Below, one piece after another: positions 21,866 to 35,300 of a stretch of 64,000 nt of DNA. The notes beneath the pieces are model-generated. The model was not told the origin of the DNA. It ran no database searches and saw only the letters and a program-made list of their open reading frames with translations. This DNA is from Diphasiastrum complanatum (taxonomy: Eukaryota > Streptophyta > Lycopodiopsida > Lycopodiales > Lycopodiaceae), in the NCBI GenBank assembly GCA_029204225.1, contig CM055095.1:60778540-60842539 (forward strand). The letters are read 5' to 3'. Within the stretch, counting starts at the first letter, position 1. Each line of letters begins with the position of its first letter. The position numbers and the translations under genes were made by a program.

Positions 21866-22163
21866 GTGTGATGAGATTGATGAAGCATTAGAGCACTCGC
21901 AGCTTCAAGAATAGTTCAGGTCATACTGTCCATTGCGTTGCAAGGATTTAGTAGGTATTTGAAGGCAGAAGCAAGAGCAAAATACATCAAAGAATTGTGT
22001 CAGGCAGAATCAGACATCTTGTCAGTTCACGGCCTTGGAATCGTGTCTCAGATGAGTATCCTGCTTTGCTTTTTCAATAGCTGCAAAGTGTGGGAGCGGC
22101 CGCGAGTAGCAAATCGTGGCCGGTAATGGTTCTACGCTCTTTCAAAAGAAGGGTTTAACAAAA

Positions 22164-22291
22164 ATGTGGAAAAATGTGTGCAAGTCTTGGACTGGGAAAT
22201 GGCACCAATTGTCCAGTTTTTCTGCTGCTCGCACTTCTGTGGAGGAGCGCATTATATACTGTAACCAACCAGATCGTAACATTTCTTCGGG
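22164..22291 (+). CDS. Flippase exon 1 (start exon)
   Basis: Reads [13 protein letters not shown], then [14 protein letters not shown]. The CNQP phrase is conserved near the start of plant ALA proteins. Donor TCGGG|GTATTT leaves two bases (GG) that join the G opening exon 2 to make Gly. A GTG-initiated extension to 22116 (AGNGSTLFQKKGLTK) is also open, but starting at ATG is preferred. Confidence 0.8.
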
Positions 22292-23328
22292 GTATTTTAG
22301 CCTATGCACCTTTTACGAGCTCAATCATCTTTTTTCCAAACCTATTTGCTATTACAACCTTTTGAGGAGTTTAGATTCGCCTGGAAAAAGTATCTTTCTT
22401 TTATGGATGCATAAGATTACGTTGCAGACTATCAACGGTTAGTATTGAATAATCTTTTGTTTATCAGTCAGTTGAAAATTGAAAGGAAATAGATTAACTA
22501 ACATGAGGATGAGTAACCTGCTGTTTAGAAGGTAAGGCAGCAGGTCCAAGCTGCTTTGGTTATTTCTTGGTAATATATTGTCATACTAGTTCCTAGTAAC
22601 TACATGTAATTTGCGGCATTTGCCGAAAACTCTATCATAAATGTGGTTAAAGAGCTCGTCACCAATGGCAAGTCCTGTGATGCTACGGACAAGTGTTTGT
22701 TGGATCTGAATCGATATAGTAGTTCAGATACGGTGTAAGTACGCTTCAAGAGGGTTGATGCTCGAGGATTCTCTTTGATTATATGTACAAATTTCATTTC
22801 TCTCCCTCTACCCCTGTATGCATATAGCCGATAGGTTATCTGATTTAGAGTTGTTACTTGGTGCCTTGGGAAAAAGAATCCGGAACCTCATATAGAGTTG
22901 TTTATTGAGCCCTCATGTATGGGGGAATGGATTTCCCAGTGATGGCCATTCCATGCTACACAATTGCATTATTTGCAAAAAAGAGATTTTAGATCTCTCA
23001 GTTCATCTCTTTCTACATCCTTAACTACAAATACTATGTGGTTGTCTTCTCTCTCTTCCGCTAGATCTATCTCTTTCTTACCTGCAGGACCTTTGTAAAC
23101 GTTGGCCCCTTGGGAGGTGCCTCACCATTTTTGTGGTAGGATTACCAATGGAAAGGCCATTGGAAAATTCATTCATGTATGTAAAGGATGACTGATGCTA
23201 CCTAAAGTGGCTCGATCTCTCTCTACATGGGGACCACCTATGATCCACTCCACCCTTTCTCTCTGTAAACTAGTGAGGACCACATATGAGTTGTCTCTTT
23301 CCCCTCCCCCCCAAGTGTGTGAACTATC

Positions 23329-23385
<57 letters not shown>

Positions 23386-26300
23386 AGTGAAGACCACTGC
23401 TACTACACTAGTTCTCTCTTTAAAAGTGTGGGGACCACATGTGACTTGTCTCTTTCTCTCTTCTCTCTTCTCAAGTGTGGGATCATTATTACTATCTCTC
23501 CCTCTCCAAGTGGGAACCACCCATTTTTTATGGCATGTTTTATGATTCAAAGCGTCTATGAATTATGCTATGAGAGCCCTTCAACATTTTTATGAACTCG
23601 ATCCATAATGGCTATTTTCCACAAATTAATGCACTTCAGAAATACAAGGGCACACTTTAAAGAAAAATCTTACAAATAGTAAACATAATATATTTTATAT
23701 GACTTCTCAATCTTGGGGTATTGAAATCATCTTTTTTGAGTGTTAAAAATTTCACAAACCCCAAATACAAGCTAAAACATACAAAAAAAAACAAAATATA
23801 TGCACATTATGGGAGACCTTAATTGGATTCCTCGGAAAGTGTTCTGGAATGCAACAATAATGATATGTATATATCAAAGATGCAAGAAATTGCAATTCGC
23901 TTGAATCATGATTTGTTGGAATCGCTATCTTGTAAATCAAAGCTCCAACAACAAGTAATACAATGACTCACCTTGATCAACTCAGCACCCTGCACACATG
24001 TGCGTCTCAGCATGTGTCCGTTGGTGTTCACATGCACCAACCGCTTGCACTGGTCAATGGATAGCCTGTTCCTCTTCTTCGTGTGATACAAGGCCCAGGG
24101 CTCTGATTCCGCTCACAGGTGGACGCCTAACAGTCTTGTGAGAGGATCCTCGGCAAATCGTTGTAGGTCACCAGTGCTGCAACCGTGGATGCTCCACCAT
24201 GTCACGGGCTTCAACTGCTCCTCCCTCAATTGACACTGTCCTCGATCAAATGGCCCTTAGCTCCGCTCGAAATTCACCAACTGATGGGTTATGTTGCAGA
24301 GCATCAGGCTTGTTGGCAAAAGAACCATAGCATGCGGTAGTTCACCGAATTCATTGGTTGTACGCACATGCACTGACTATAGATATGACTAGAGGACTAA
24401 GCGGTATGAACACATACTTGGGCCTAGCCATACACGCTCAATGTACTCCACCCATCCGGAGTGGAGCTCTGCGTCATCCTCATGTCTAGCATCGTGCCAC
24501 AATGGGTGCAACATGTGGGCTGCGACATGGATGGGCCGATGGAAGTAGTCCTATCTGGCCTGCTAGATCTGCAGAATCTCCTGCTTCGTGCGAGAGACAC
24601 GTTACAATCAGTAGTCATGAGTGTGTTGTAGCACAAAAGAAATGTGGAAATGCAGCAAACTTGAGTCAGATAAAGTACAAGATACTGGAAATGATAACTG
24701 TCAGCGTCCAAGTCCGACCGCTGAATACCCTCACCGATGCGGTCCACTGAGAGTGCACCCCTCACGGTCTACCAGGTGTAGCGCACATAAATTGGGTCGC
24801 AGGACCTCCATAGCTCCACTGCCTGTGTCCAAAACTCCTCTCCAAACACAGTGGTTTGGAAGTGCACCGCATCTACATAAATGGTCTTGTATTGTCAGCA
24901 GTCGCTCCAAAACCAACTCCAGAACCAAGAAGTAGTAGGCAAGCGGGTGGTTGCTGGCTTCTTCACGTCCAGTGGCAAGAAAGTGCGAAACAAGGCCAGC
25001 ACCGCTTCTTTTTGGTGACAAGGCTGACCACACGCATGGCTGGAGAGCTAAATTCAGGTCCACGCGTATCACATGAGGCAGTTGGATCAGTGGTAGGCCC
25101 TTCTGGTCCAGCGACTTCATGAACAGCCGATGCACCATATGTAACGTCAGATCCTGCCAGAGAGGGAGGGAGGGATCCATCATCTCATGACACAGTTGGA
25201 TCAGTGGTAGGCCCTTCTGGTCCCGCGACTTCATGAACAGCCGATGCACCATATGTATCATCAGATCCTGCCAGAGAGGGAGGGAGGGATCCATCATCTC
25301 ATGACACTTCACGCTCAAACACACCCACAACTCAGCCATCCACAGGGCATGCTAGACCACGAGTGCCATATGTGCAACAAAGAGAGGTTAGGCCGAGGCA
25401 CCAGCAGACCCTGGAGCATTCCGGGTAGCAGAGAGAGAGGTATGCCCAGTGTACTCGACAGGTCGGACAACTATTCTATGTGTGGTATACCCTTTGCCAT
25501 TGCTAAAACTTGGGCATTCACAAAGCTTATGACTTTAGTCGCATCAGTGCACTCTTCATGGGGGGCACTGCGAGGGAGCATGCTTCATCAGGAGGAGCAG
25601 ACCATCACGCGAGAACTGAGTTCTATTTGCACATCATGGTAGAGGTAAGAATCCCACACCCTTGCAATTTTTGCATGTGTTTCATTTTGCGAGTATCATT
25701 GTTTTGCATATGGCTGATGGATGTGTTGTGGCAGGTATAGATGCACAATATTGAGTGATGGATGGACCGACATTCGTCAAAAATCCATCGTCAATATTTT
25801 TTTGCCCACTTGGCACAGTCTTCCTACGTGGTGTGGATGCCACTCGAGGTGGTGTTGCCATCACTGCGGAGTTCATATACGAGGCAGTCAACAGTCATTG
25901 ATGAGATTGGGGTGGAGCACGTGGTTCAAGTTGTCATAGATAACGCCACGAATTGCAGACAAATGGGAGACATTTTGATGAGAGAGCGCTCCACTATCGT
26001 GTAAACACCCTGTGCTGCACATTGCATTGATCTCCTCATCCATGACCTCTGCGCACTTGCATGGATCCGTCATGTATGATGTTCTTCACGTGCTTTTCCA
26101 CCTCTACAGCTTAACGCGTTGCTCTCTGCTCCTAACTGTTCTCGACCATTATCTGAACTTTCTGTTGGATGTCTGTGATGCACATCACTGCTGCTACGGC
26201 TAGAACTAGAGGAGCCTGTCCAGGACTGCCATGTACTGGACCTAAAGCACAGCCTGCTCGTGCTATACCTGCACGCACCTATACTAGGCCCTGCATGTGA

Positions 26301-29300
26301 TCCTGAAGCTATCCTTGCTGCTGCATCATGACCAAAACTCTGTGACGGTGTGCATGCTAGTCCATAAGTTGTGCAAGAGATTTACAATGAAATAAACGTT
26401 GCAATCGTGGAATTATTGGAAAATGTCGTAAAACTTTGCACGGAATGGTTGCCCCTTGCAAATCATCTCTATATCGAGGAGTATCACAAATGGGACATTT
26501 CTTGAGTGATTCATACCTTCCTCGATATAAAATACAATCTTTTGGACATGCATGATATTGCTTGTAGTCCATCCCGATGTTAGACATCATCTTTCGTGCC
26601 TCATCTCTTGTCTCAAGCATGACATTCCCTTGGATGGGTGGATGTACCATCATGCCTGTACATATCTAGCAATCGTTGCACATCCTCATTAGATATCCTA
26701 GTGCAAGCAGATATGCCCACAACCTCTTCCCATATGGCCCTCTCAGTCGTAGTAGGTGTGCCTTAATCCTCGTAAGCGATCCAGTGAACAACCCACCACA
26801 ATATAGTCATCTCCATCTACGCGTACCTGAACCACGGGTAACCTCCACATCTCCCTCTATGAGATCAATCTCAGACCAAAGGCCTCTGCTGGCGACTGGC
26901 ATCATGTGAATATGAAATGTGCAAAAGAAGAAAATGAATAGATGTTTAGTACAATTGCTCATGATAGGAAAGCATTCAAAACAAGCCCTAAATGTTTTTT
27001 GTTTAACAATACTTTGAAATTAAAAGTAGCTGAAAACATTGCACAACTTGTTCTCATCACAATAGGCATCCCAGTCATTCTGGTAGCTCCAAACTGCACC
27101 ACAACTTCTTGCTTACACTTAACTTGTCTCGCCCATTGGGACGTATAATATATGGGCCAAAAACCTTATTATATTGACTTTCTCACGGGGTTCTTGAATC
27201 ACATTCTCATGAATTGTTGTCGCTCCATTGGTCATTAAAAATTGTTGCAAAGCTTAACTATTTAGTTGGCCTTTTAGGCTTTACCTTGTTGGCCTCGCAC
27301 CCAATAGTAAATTGAATTCCTTCAGCAAATTTGAAAACTATCATCTCAATATCTATTCATAAATTAACTTAACAAGTATAGTAACTTATCTGCATATTTC
27401 TCCATTGAAAATTACTATTTTAAGTTATCGGTGTACCTTGGTGTTGTTGTTCATATTCCTAGTATTAGAACCATATCAAGGTCATAGCACTAAAAAACAT
27501 ATGCCCAATGTGAGCTTGCTGTTAAGTTCCTAATGTGGGAATAAGTTGAGATTGAAAGTAGATCAGGGCCATATCACTTAAACTACATTTGCAAAATGAG
27601 AGCCTACTATACAAAATTACAAATATTCATGTGGGGCTAAAAAAAAAAAATACTATCATAATTAGTAAGTTCGGCCTTCTAAACTCTCATTTCTTGGCCT
27701 TGATCCACAGTTTCCCAAAAAGGAAACACATACCTCTTAGATGGGGAACAAAAACCACTGAAATGGAAAAGGGAAGCACAAAAAATGATCGAGAAACATT
27801 AAGAGACTACTCCAAAAGTGTTACAAAGAAACTTCAATTTTTTTTTTCCAAAAATTTTGTTTATTTAATAAGATTGGATAATTTCAAATTTGCACAAAGT
27901 CACCCTATGGAAAATAGGATGTGAACACACCAAATTGCTTGACAAATGGAGCGAGGAGGAGGGATAACTAAGGGCACAATTTAGGGAAGCTAATAATCAG
28001 GGCACCCATAACAACGAGAACCATGAGTGTTTTTGCGCTAGAGTTGGCCACGCTATCGGGCTTAAGGAAACATGTTCTTTTATAGGAAAACGTTTATTCA
28101 TTGTGAGGAACGTGCTTCCGACTGCCTAGCTAGAGATGAGTTGATTTTGTTGCTTTTGTTTGGCAAAGTGATGTTTCCTCACTCGGGAAATTGCGTTGTA
28201 GAAAATTTATACAGGCCATTTCGCATCGAGGTTTCTCATGATAGGAAATGCAGAAGTGGGATACATGTTTCCTTACAAGAGACTGTTTTAGAAAGGTATG
28301 CTTTTGTTGTAAGGTCTGATTTTGACACTTGAACACTCTTTGCTGACGAAAATATTATCCATCTGTACTTATTGGGTTTTGAACTACTGCCTTTGTTCTT
28401 CACTTTCTGTAAGTATTCATTGGTATCTTTTCAAGCTTTCAAATGATTATGTCACAAATATTCGTTTCTTCTACCATGCATAATAAAAAAATTTGTTTTA
28501 CACCAATAGCGAAATTTCTGTACATAAGCCCCTTATCATCGATATTAATTTGGGGCTTGGCTATTTATCCTTTGTGTAACTCCCTTATTTTAGACTTGTT
28601 TCCTTCTATGGATGCCTGTGTGGTCATCGACCATCCAACACCACAGCTACCTCAAATCTTAGCCCACGAGTTTATCTTGGCCTTGCTGCTGAACAATGAT
28701 TTTTTTAAACGATTCAGTATGTTGCTATGATTTACTGCATTCCCACAACTGATGCCTCCCATTTGATCAATCATGATTAGTCATTAAATAATTGTTAACA
28801 CATTGCATCCTAGCTACAACACTTGTATGATTAGAGGTTACTTTGTCAGAAGTGTTTATAACTTTGTTGTTGTGGAAAAGCGTTAGTAATACATTTTGTT
28901 TTGTAGATGACGAAAATGCGCATCAGACTAACCTTGCTTAAGAATAGCAAAACAAATTTATTGTTCAAATGTAGTGCAAATATTGACGTTGATGACTTCC
29001 TCGTCCAGTCATAGAAGTGTGTGCAGCCGTCAAAGCTTAAGATGTTGTAATCTTCAGAGGTTATTGGCAATTTTCTATTTCGTGTGCAAGTTCTTATTGA
29101 AATTTGACACTAGCTCTTTTTACAGTGCGGTTTGCTATGTAGCCCCATAAATCTGGATAAAATTGTCTAAAGGGTAAAAGTGATTATGTTTTCCTTACAA
29201 ATCAGGTGTGTGTTTAGCAACAGAACAAAACGATAGAGGATTGCATTCAGTATCTCTTACATAATATTATTTTGGTAGTGCTTCTCTATTGAATAATCAT

Positions 29301-32300
29301 CTTTTCATATCACCTTCCAACTTATTCTTCTAACCATATCGCCAAAGCATCAATCTAAGAAATTTATTTGAAATTTTCATCAGACAGCCATGTTTTGCTT
29401 TTCTTTCTTGGCTAACAGTTAGTCTTCTAGAATCTTGATCTTTTGATGATGCTCAATCCTTGAATATATTTGATTTTTGGTCTCCATGACTTAACAATCA
29501 CAATGAGCTTAAACAAGATTTTTTTAGACGATTGATGTCAAATCACCATAGATGAGATCACCTTGATTCTATGTACCCTCCTAGAAAGTGAGCTCTTCTC
29601 TATCCCTGCGATGAGGAATCAAAATTTTGCTCTCTTGTAACAAAAGGACACATCAAGGTGTTCCATCAAACCAAATACTAAAAAATTTCTTACTTTTAAA
29701 TGTATGATTTCGTACATCCATGGCCTTTTTTGGTTTCCAAGGAATGAATTTATACAAATTCACAAATTCTCTAGTTGAAGGCAATTTTTCAATAGTCTTA
29801 CGTGGAAAATTGATCATATGTTGATCTTGATGCAAGATCTAGTTGATAAGCCTACTTTTAAGAACCACTATATCTATGAGATAGCTTGTAGCAATTTTCA
29901 GTTCTAAGCATTCTAGATTTGAATCCGTTTTGGTGCAATCATGAATTCTGTAGGAATACATTATTCATGAAAATATTCAATGGGTACAAAATTTTTGCAC
30001 CTGTAGCGTTATTAAGGAAGACTTCTACACATGTCCTTGCAAACAGTCCAGGGACCAGGACATATACTTCCATGAGATATTTCCATCTGTTTGCTTAGTT
30101 TCTGAGTTAGTTGAGCACTGGGATAAGCCCTCTTTTTTGGAGGGGCAATTGGGATGCCTTGTACTTCTTTAATAGCCAACTGGGTGTATGAATCATTCGT
30201 TTTGGTTCTTGCTTTAAGAAGAATGACAGCTTCATAATTTATTGAATGCTGCAATATTGAAACAGTTTCAAATTGAGTAAGTTTTGGCAGATGTCTCATA
30301 GTTTGAAAAGCAAGCTCATAATTGAAAACTTGCTAATAGAAGCCTTTTACTTCAGGTATGCTGATAATTGCACTTGGACTACAAAATACACATGGTACAG
30401 CTTTTTGCCAAAATCTTTGTATGAGCAGTACAGGCGAGCTGCATATTGGTACTTCACAGCTATGGCAGCCCTTTCTTTGACTCCATTCAGCCCATACACT
30501 CCTGTTAGTGTCATTGTGCCATTACTTTTTGTTCTCTCTCTGGGTATGGCTCGAGAGATTTGGGAGGACCTCCGGCGAGCACGTGGTGATAAAGAGGTAA
30601 ATTCCAGGCAAATATCAGTTTATTCTGGAGGCAAAGAAGAGCGAAAATTGTGGAAAGATATTCATGTAGGAGATATCGTAAAAGTGGAAGGCGGGAACTA
30701 TTTTCCAGCTGATCTCCTTTTCCTTTTCTCAAGCACTCCTGATGGCATTTGCTATGTGGAAACCAAAAACCTTGACGGTGAAACAAATTTGAAGGTGAGC
30801 ATTTTGCTGCCTAACTTGAAACATTTTTCATTTTATGGTGCGTTGCCATTTCTTTTCAGGGCTGCATCACGGGCTTAAGAAACCTTCAGTTTTTATAGCA
30901 CTGAAAGACATAAGATCTGACCTGCAATATGATCCATATTGTGTCTTTTGATCAAGCCCTTCAAAGAATATTTACCTGAAAGCTCAGACTTTGACACTGT
31001 CCATACTTCGGAAGTTTGTCACCACAGGAGTTTCCTGATGGAAGTTTCTAAGTTTTTCAGTAACATTCTGCACATTTCACTCTGAACATCTTTTACTTCT
31101 CTAGAAGTCGATTAATAGGCTTCTATTTTGGTTTAAACATCATAGACAGGCCCTAAAATTATTGACTTTAATATCTGACTTCATAGGCAGGTCCGGCAAG
31201 CTTTAGAATGCACCATGTGCCTCACTGAAGACGACTTAAAAAACGCGCAGTGGATTGTTAAGAGTGAAGTTCCAAATGCTTCTTTGTACACATATACCGG
31301 ACTTCTTCAATGTCCAGATGGTCACTCCTTTCCCTTGAGTCCCCCACAACTGCTTCTTCGAGAGTCAAGCCTTCAGAACACAGGATATGTTTTTGGAGTC
31401 GTTATCTTTGCAGGACACGATACTAAAGTTATGCAGAATGCAACACCCCCTCCCTCCAAGAGGAGCAGGATTGACAAGGCCTTGGACACGATAATGTGGT
31501 TTATGTTTGGGATTTTATTTAGTCTAAGCTTCGTAACAGGCATCATCAGTGCCATTTTCACCAGAAACAGAGTTCCAGATATGTATTATTTACGACCTTA
31601 TGAGAACAATCCATACTTTAATCCTAGAAGAGCTGCAGTAGCAGGCATTGTATCATTTATCACAGGAGTGGTCCTGTATGGATATCTGATCCCAATATCT
31701 CTATACGTGACATTGGAAATAGTTCGTATCCTCCAGGCATTGTTTATGGGTCAAGATCTTCACATGTATGATTCAGAAACTGACAGACCAGCTAAAGTAA
31801 AGTCTTCTGGTTTGAATGAGGAGTTAGGTCAGGTTGATACTATTTTGTCTGATAAGACAGGAACTTTGACATGCAATCAAATGGATTTTTGTCGGTGCAC
31901 TATTGGTGGAACATCTTATGGTGTAGGACAAACCGAGGTAGAGATAGCTGCACATCGCCTTGGTATGTCTCTTGGTAAGGTTCATGCAAATGAAAAACCT
32001 CTTGAAGAGTATCAGCAGCAAGCAGATGGAAAACAGGCTGTTGATGAGGCTTCTGACAACATTTCAACCCAAAATAGGCCTAAAGTCAAAAGTTTCAACT
32101 TTTTTGATACTAGGCTATTAGGAGGCAATTGGATGAAAAAAGATGATGCGGCAACAATTCGTATTTTTTTCCAAATTCTCTCTCTTTGTCATACTGCAAT
32201 CCCTGAAGGCAGTCCTGATGACCCATCATGTGTGCAATATAGGGCTGAGTCTCCTGATGAGACAGCACTTGTGATTGCTGCCCAACAATTCGGTTTCTTT

Positions 32301-35300
32301 TTTAATAAAAGAACACCTTCAACCTTACATGTGAAAGAAGCCAATTTTGAGGGCTTGGAAATAGATCGAACATACCAGCTCCTCGATGTTTTGGAGTTCA
32401 GCAGTACAAGAAAGCGGATGTCAGTGATTGTTCGTTTTCCACAAGGAAAGTTGATGCTACTCTCCAAAGGTGCTGATTCTGTTATGTTCAGGAGGCTGGG
32501 TTCTTCTAACACCGAAACAGTCATGTCATCAACACTTCAGCATCTGAGGCTATTTGGGGAGGCAGGACTACGAACTTTGTTATTTGCTTATAAGGAGCTT
32601 CATGAAGAGGAGTATGAGTTATGGAAAACCAAAAACATTGAGGCACAGAGCACAATAGGCAAAGAGAGAGAGAAGAAAATCGAGGAGATAGCTGATGAAA
32701 TTGAAACAGATTTGACTCTGGTTGGTGGCACAGGAGTGGAAGATAAGCTTCAAGAAGGGGTGCCTGAATGCATTGCTCATCTAGCATCCGCTGGAATAAA
32801 GGTTTGGGTTTTAACAGGTGATAAAGTGGAAACAGCGATTAACATTGGTTATGCTTGCAGGTACCTCCAAACAGTTTCAAAATTTATGAGCTATAGAGAA
32901 ACGCATATTCATTTCAGTTGAACAATGTTATCTGGTTACATCTTTTCTGAACTGGCATATTTAGTTAGCCTTATAACTTCCTACTCATTCAGCTGTCCTG
33001 CAACTTTTCTAGAAATCATGCAGTATGCTCTTGCATGATAGCAGTGGGGACATAGTTGTTCATGAAAGTGGTCAAAGGTGGAAGATTTTGAATTTGCAAA
33101 TTGAAGAGAATTCTTTGTGAAATCTTAGGTGTCATTTTCTACAATTCCTTGAAAAGTAGATTGTCTAGTTTGCAGAGATTATTCATAATGGATAAAGATC
33201 TTTGAAGATCCTCCAATTTGTGAAAAAAGGACACAAATTTGGTTGCAAAGTAGTGCAAATCTAGTAAGGAACAAGTGCCTTCTGACTTTTTAATGCTTTG
33301 TGTGCCAAAAAAGTAGATCGAGATGGGATCTATGAGTGGATTCATCTTGGAGTCTAGTGAGAGGTTAAATCCATCTTTTATTCTACTTGGAAGGTTAGAA
33401 TGGAGTCACTGCTTACACTCCATGACCTTAATGATTTTGTCTTATGTTCTTGGTACAACTGAAACTTCTGGGGTGGTATTAGTGAAGATGGACTATTTTA
33501 GATGACCTATACCTAGAGGCCTTTGTTTCAAACAATGCGAACATACATTTTGGGAAAGAATCTATAATCACTCAGCTATTTAGTATTACATGTATATTAA
33601 GTAAAGCAAGTCTTCAGACATCCTTTATTGATGTCTGTGGATATGAATATGTTCAATGGGCCCAAATAACAAGTCAATCCTACAGTGTTTTGGAAAAACT
33701 GATAACATAACCTTAAACCAATAGACCTTGTACCAGATATCTTATTTATTTCACACCTTAAGTACAAGAAGTGTATAAGGCATGTATATGTCTAACTCGT
33801 GGGCTTGTAAAACTGCTCTCAGAAAAGAAGCTGGTCTAAGCTAACTCTAGTAAGCTGTGCATAATGGGATAAGCATTTTATATATGTAAAATGTCAAGAT
33901 ATGATCTTTTGCAGTCATCCTCACACTGTAGAGTGAACACATATATGACATTTGATGTGATGAAAGCAATGGGTAATGCGTGGTCCTAGTAATGGGAGAA
34001 TTGCATAAGCACCTCACAACACCAAAAGCCAGTTACCATATGACCTAGCTATGGAGTATCTCAATTGCAATACTAGATCAACTCGGAAAGCTTGAGAAAC
34101 TTAGCTATTTAAAACATCTAATAGAAGGAGAATTGCATAAGCACCTCACAACACCAAAAGTTAGAAGAAGAAATGAATTTCTAGAGAGAGAGAGAGGAGA
34201 TCATGGGTCCTCCAAATCCTCTATGAGGCAAGCACCTCAAGTACATGCATGGAAATTATAGGTGTCAACCATATGAGTGAGCTACTAAGTAACGTACAAC
34301 TTGAAACAACATTAGTGCTTAGCCAAAGAAGTAAAATAGGCATTACTCTTCAACATGTACTTCTTCCCTATATGATAAAAGCAGTACCACATCGTCAACA
34401 TACCAAGTATAGACTCAACGATTTTTCCGATGATACTCCCATCACCTCCAGTCAATTGTATGGCCTTTATGATAAATGTTGTGATTGTCAAGTTAAATTT
34501 TGGATGCCATCCAAGTCATAATTGATTGTTCATGTGGTGGTACCAAGTGAAGATCGGTTCTAGTAGAAAGGCCTAGTTTGAGTTGAAGAAAAGTTCTATG
34601 TTTTCTTCAAGTTCTTGGATCTATCGAAGTTCATCATCTGTCATGTCATAGATCTTGTTGTTGTTGTTTAGCCTCATTAAATCAATAGGATTCATTTTTT
34701 GAATTGAAAGTTGTTGTAAAAACAACATAATTCATTTCTATGAATCGACACGTTATTGATCAACCTCGGAAAATCAATATAAAGATTTCTTAAGCAAAGT
34801 AGTTTTTCTTCAAGATGAACATTCATGGGACGTAGTTTAACTAAGTCCATCACGTGTGGTATCTTATGAGAGTACTGAGAGAATTGAAGTGGATTCAATT
34901 CAAGGATTCCACATAGGTGGAGTCAATTATTTACAAAGTATAGATTTCTAAACTTGGAAGATGTTCAAAGAGATCAAGGGAGTCAATCTTCAAGCAACAA
35001 AATTCTCAAAGTTAAGGTTATCGTGTCTACGTCATTTGATTAAGGAGTCAAGTTGTTTGATCCAAAGGAAGTGAAGGAATCGGATGATATGTTACACTCA
35101 TGAGGTCACACATATGCACTATGGGACCTGAAGACAAAAGCAAGAAATTGAGTCATTTCATATAAAAGGATCAACGTATGAACGAGCTCTACATCAATTA
35201 ATGAAGATATTGAGTTCAGATGATCACGGTTCTTAGTACTTACACCAAAGTTGAGGATCTTCATTACATCAGTTTCATGGAGGATATCTGTTCATACCTA

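Noticed and set aside
22116-22163. GTG-initiated extension of flippase exon 1
   Set aside because: Open but starts at GTG just after an in-frame stop; the ATG at 22164 is the simpler start. A spliced upstream exon cannot be excluded.
22600-22797. Possible exon of another gene in flippase intron 1
   Set aside because: The plus frame [17 protein letters not shown] ends near a donor-like site, but I could not assign it to a family or find partner exons.
24731-25339. 202-residue minus-strand frame
   Set aside because: It is opened by the 114-bp tandem duplication (a multiple of 3) and lies antisense to hAT-related sequence; no family.
28072-28730. Two open frames in intron 1
   Set aside because: No recognisable motif, unlike residue composition, no splice sites; probably chance.
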